Assembly (NCBI RefSeq): GCF_002163755.1
Contig: NZ_CP015863.1
Span: 310,001-374,000 of the forward strand
DNA from: Vibrio campbellii CAIM 519 = NBRC 15631 = ATCC 25920
Lineage (GTDB): Bacteria; Pseudomonadota; Gammaproteobacteria; Enterobacterales; Vibrionaceae
Length of the DNA stretch: 64,000 bases
Direction of reading: 5' to 3'
This document shows, one piece after another, positions 61,507 to 64,000 of this stretch. Both the position numbers and the translations under genes were made by a program. Within the stretch, counting starts at the first letter, position 1. Each line of letters opens with the position of its first letter. The notes beneath the pieces are model-generated. The model had not been told where the DNA came from, did not search any database, and saw only the letters and a list, made by a program, of their open reading frames with translations.

Positions 61507-62331
61507 ATGGCTATTGTTAAATGTAAGCCGACTTCCCCTGGTCGTCGTCACGTTGTTAAAGTTGTTAACGCTGACCTACACAAGGGCAAGCCATACGCAC
61601 CTCTTCTAGAGAAAAACTCTAAGAACGGTGGTCGTAACAACAACGGTCGTATCACAGTACGTCACATCGGCGGTGGTCACAAGCACCACTACCGTGTAGT
61701 TGACTTCAAACGTACTAAAGACGGTATCCCAGCGACAGTTGAGCGTCTAGAATACGATCCAAACCGTAGCGCAAACATTGCTCTAGTTCTTTACAAAGAC
61801 GGTGAGCGTCGCTACATCCTAGCACCTAAAGGTGTTAACGCGGGTGATGTTATCCAATCTGGTGTTGATGCACCGATTAAAGCTGGTAACACTCTTCCAA
61901 TGCGTAACATCCCAGTAGGTTCAACTGTACACAACGTTGAACTAAAACCTGGTAAAGGTGGTCAGCTAGCTCGTTCGGCTGGTGCTTACGCTCAAATCGT
62001 TGCTCGCGACGGTGCGTACGTAACTATCCGTCTACGTTCTGGCGAAATGCGCAAAGTTCTTTCTGAAGGCCGTGCAACAATCGGTGAAGTTGGTAACTCT
62101 GAGCACATGCTACGTGAACTTGGTAAAGCTGGTGCTTCACGCTGGCGCGGCGTACGTCCAACCGTACGTGGTGTAGTAATGAACCCGGTTGATCACCCAC
62201 ACGGTGGTGGTGAAGGTCGTACATCTGGCGGTCGTCACCCAGTATCTCCTTGGGGTATGCCAACTAAAGGCTTCAAGACTCGTAAGAACAAACGCACTGA
62301 CAAGTACATCGTACGTCGTCGTAACAAGTAA
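61507..62331 (+). CDS. rplB: 50S ribosomal protein L2
   Basis: The 274-residue protein contains [20 protein letters not shown] and the peptidyl-transferase-proximal [15 protein letters not shown] segment with its conserved His near 230. It lies 15 bases after rplW. Confidence 0.98.
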
Positions 62332-62352
62332 TCTATATAAAGAGGAATCGCC

Positions 62353-62631
62353 ATGCCACGTTCTCTCAAGAAAGGTCCATTTATTGACCTACACTTGCTG
62401 AAGAAGGTAGAGAAAGCGGTGGAAAGCGGAGACAAAAAGCCACTTAAGACTTGGTCCCGTCGTTCAATGATCATCCCATCGATGATCGGTTTGACCATCG
62501 CTGTCCATAATGGTCGTCAGCACGTACCTGTTTTCGTAACCGAAGAAATGATCGGTCACAAACTAGGTGAATTCGCACCAACACGTACTTACCGCGGTCA
62601 CGCTGCGGATAAGAAAGCTAAGAAGCGTTAA
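62353..62631 (+). CDS. rpsS: 30S ribosomal protein S19
   Basis: The 92-residue protein starts MPRSLKKGPFIDLHLLKKVE and ends DKKAKKR, normal for S19. An AGAGGAATCGCC site precedes it. Confidence 0.98.
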   Translation: MPRSLKKGPFIDLHLLKKVEKAVESGDKKPLKTWSRRSMIIPSMIGLTIAVHNGRQHVPVFVTEEMIGHKLGEFAPTRTYRGHAADKKAKKR

Positions 62632-62641
62632 GGAGTAAATA

Positions 62642-62974
62642 ATGGAAGCTATTGCTAAACATAACTTTGCTCGCATTTCGCCTCAGAAAGCTCGCTTAGT
62701 TGCGGATCTAATTCGTGGTAAATCTGTTGACCAAGCTCTAGAAATCCTAACTTTCAGCAACAAAAAAGCTGCTGTTCTAGTTAAGAAAGTTCTAGAGTCT
62801 GCTATCGCTAACGCGGAGCACAACGAAGGTGCAGATATTGACGATCTGAATGTCGCAAAAATCTTTGTAGATGAAGGCCCAACCATGAAGCGTATTATGC
62901 CTCGTGCTAAAGGTCGTGCGGATCGTATCTTGAAGCGTTCAAGCCACATCACTGTTGTTGTAGCAGATCGCTAG
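62642..62974 (+). CDS. rplV: 50S ribosomal protein L22
   Basis: The 110-residue protein starts [20 protein letters not shown] and has the long tunnel-lining hairpin [20 protein letters not shown] near 79-98, the macrolide-resistance region in other bacteria. The wild-type sequence appears intact. It lies 10 bases after rpsS. Confidence 0.98.
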
Positions 62975-62992
62975 AGACTAGGAGAGTAAGCA

Positions 62993-63691
62993 ATGGGTCA
63001 AAAAGTACATCCTAATGGTATTCGTCTTGGCATCGTTAAGCCTTGGAATGCTACATGGTTTGCTAACACCAAAGATTTCGCTGACAACCTAGACGGCGAC
63101 TTCAAGGTACGTCAGTTCCTAACTAAGGAACTACAAAAAGCGTCTCTTTCACGCATCGTTATCGAGCGTCCTGCTAAGAGCATCCGTGTGACTATTCACA
63201 CTGCTCGTCCAGGCGTTGTAATCGGTAAGAAAGGTGAAGACGTTGAGAAACTACGCGCAGCTGTAGCAAAAATTGCAGGTGTACCAGCGCAAATTAACAT
63301 CGCTGAAGTACGTAAACCTGAACTTGATGCACAACTTGTTGGTGACAGCATCGCGTCTCAACTAGAGCGTCGTGTTATGTTCCGTCGTGCTATGAAGCGC
63401 GCGGTACAAAACGCAATGCGTCTAGGTGCTAAAGGCATCAAAGTAGAAGTAAGTGGTCGTCTAGGCGGCGCTGAAATTGCACGTTCTGAGTGGTACCGTG
63501 AAGGTCGTGTACCTCTACACACTCTACGTGCTGACATTGATTACGCAACTTCTTCGGCTCACACTCAATACGGTGTGATCGGCATTAAAACTTGGATCTT
63601 CAAAGGTGAGATCCTAGGTGGTATGCCAGCAGCTAACGCTGTAGAGCCTAAAGGCGACAAGCCTAAGAAGCAGCGTAAAGGCCGTAAGTAA
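62993..63691 (+). CDS. rpsC: 30S ribosomal protein S3
   Basis: The 232-residue protein starts MGQKVHPNGIRLGIVKPWNA, has the KH-domain loop VVIGKKGEDVEKL near 76-88 and helicase-related KALRRAM-like RRAMKRAVQNAMR. It ends in a basic tail (KPKKQRKGRK). Confidence 0.98.
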   Translation: MGQKVHPNGIRLGIVKPWNATWFANTKDFADNLDGDFKVRQFLTKELQKASLSRIVIERPAKSIRVTIHTARPGVVIGKKGEDVEKLRAAVAKIAGVPAQINIAEVRKPELDAQLVGDSIASQLERRVMFRRAMKRAVQNAMRLGAKGIKVEVSGRLGGAEIARSEWYREGRVPLHTLRADIDYATSSAHTQYGVIGIKTWIFKGEILGGMPAANAVEPKGDKPKKQRKGRK

Positions 63692-63702
63692 GGAGTCGAC
63701 AG

Positions 63703-64000
63703 ATGCTACAACCTAAACGTACTAAGTTCCGTAAGGTTCAGACAGGTCGTAACCGTGGTCTAGCTAAAGGTACTGATGTAAGCTTCGGCGAATTCGGTCT
63801 TAAAGCTGTTGGCCGTGGTCGTCTAACTGCTCGTCAAATCGAAGCGGCACGTCGTGCAATGACACGTCACGTTAAGCGTCAAGGTAAAATCTGGATCCGT
63901 GTGTTCCCAGACAAACCAATCACAGAAAAACCACTTGAAGTTCGTCAAGGTAAGGGTAAAGGTAACGTTGAGTACTGGGTAGCCCAAATCCAACCTGGTA
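63703..64000 (+). CDS. rplP: 50S ribosomal protein L16, 3' end cut by window
   Basis: ATG 63703 follows an AAGGAGTCGACAG site. The 99 complete codons start MLQPKRTKFRKVQTGRNRGL and run to YWVAQIQPG, where the window ends. About 37 residues are missing. It continues the S10 operon. Confidence 0.97.
   Translation, partial: MLQPKRTKFRKVQTGRNRGLAKGTDVSFGEFGLKAVGRGRLTARQIEAARRAMTRHVKRQGKIWIRVFPDKPITEKPLEVRQGKGKGNVEYWVAQIQPG

Overview
The window is a chromosomal segment of a marine Vibrio, most likely of the Harveyi clade (V. parahaemolyticus / V. alginolyticus type). Basis: gene content and order (rpmB-rpmG, mutM-coaD, LPS core genes, hldD, a surface-polysaccharide locus, rjg, tpiA, glpX, zapB, rraA-menA-hslUV-ftsN-cytR-priA, rpmE, S10 operon), plus the Vibrio-type hldD (gmhD) and rjg junction genes known from V. 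cholerae O139 and from V. parahaemolyticus K loci. I cannot fix the species without a database search.

Region by region. 1-354: tail of the rpmB-rpmG operon with a strong terminator. 442-17848: lipopolysaccharide core / lipid A region. It holds a phosphoethanolamine transferase, two GT25 enzymes, a GT90 enzyme, two GT2 enzymes (one WaaE-like), heptosyltransferases (OpsX-like and WaaF), Kdo transferase WaaA, Kdo kinase KdkA, a late lipid A acyltransferase and heptose epimerase HldD. The housekeeping genes mutM, coaD and dgkA are interleaved. A complete IS256-family element (9873-11238, 9-bp target duplication) sits between kdkA and an unidentified AT-rich glycosyltransferase-like gene.

18000-42877: capsule / K-antigen type locus. 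The gfcABCD (yjbEFGH) operon runs leftward. A JUMPstart/ops element (22445-22480) leads a rightward operon: a small outer-membrane barrel, a long Wza/OtnA-type exporter, Wzz, a nonulosonic-acid (legionaminic/bacillosamine-type) pathway, a TIGR04396-like surface carbohydrate protein, Wzy, Wzx and two GT2 enzymes. WecA (reverse strand), Ugd and GalU follow. The most interesting part is the nonulosonic cluster at 27.2-33.8 kb. It has a 4,6-dehydratase with an S-M-K triad, a LegC aminotransferase, a PglD/NeuD acetyltransferase fused to a GT2 domain, NeuB, NeuA and a PtmE-like nucleotidyltransferase, but no LegG/NeuC hydrolysing 2-epimerase. Genes from about 33.8 to 39.4 kb are visibly AT-rich, as expected for exchanged serotype-specific DNA.

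43031-58629: conserved backbone: rjg, tpiA, a CHMI-family isomerase, DUF805, a GIY-YIG ORF with no normal start codon, DUF3135, an Fe-S-type DeoR/SufR-like regulator, glpX, zapB, rraA, menA, hslU, hslV (with a clear sigma-32 promoter), ftsN, cytR and priA. Intergenic spaces here carry a dispersed REP/BIME-like palindromic family and a 95-bp tandem array. 58925-64000: rpmE, then the S10 promoter and structured leader, then rpsJ-rplC-rplD-rplW-rplB-rpsS-rplV-rpsC-rplP, cut by the window end.
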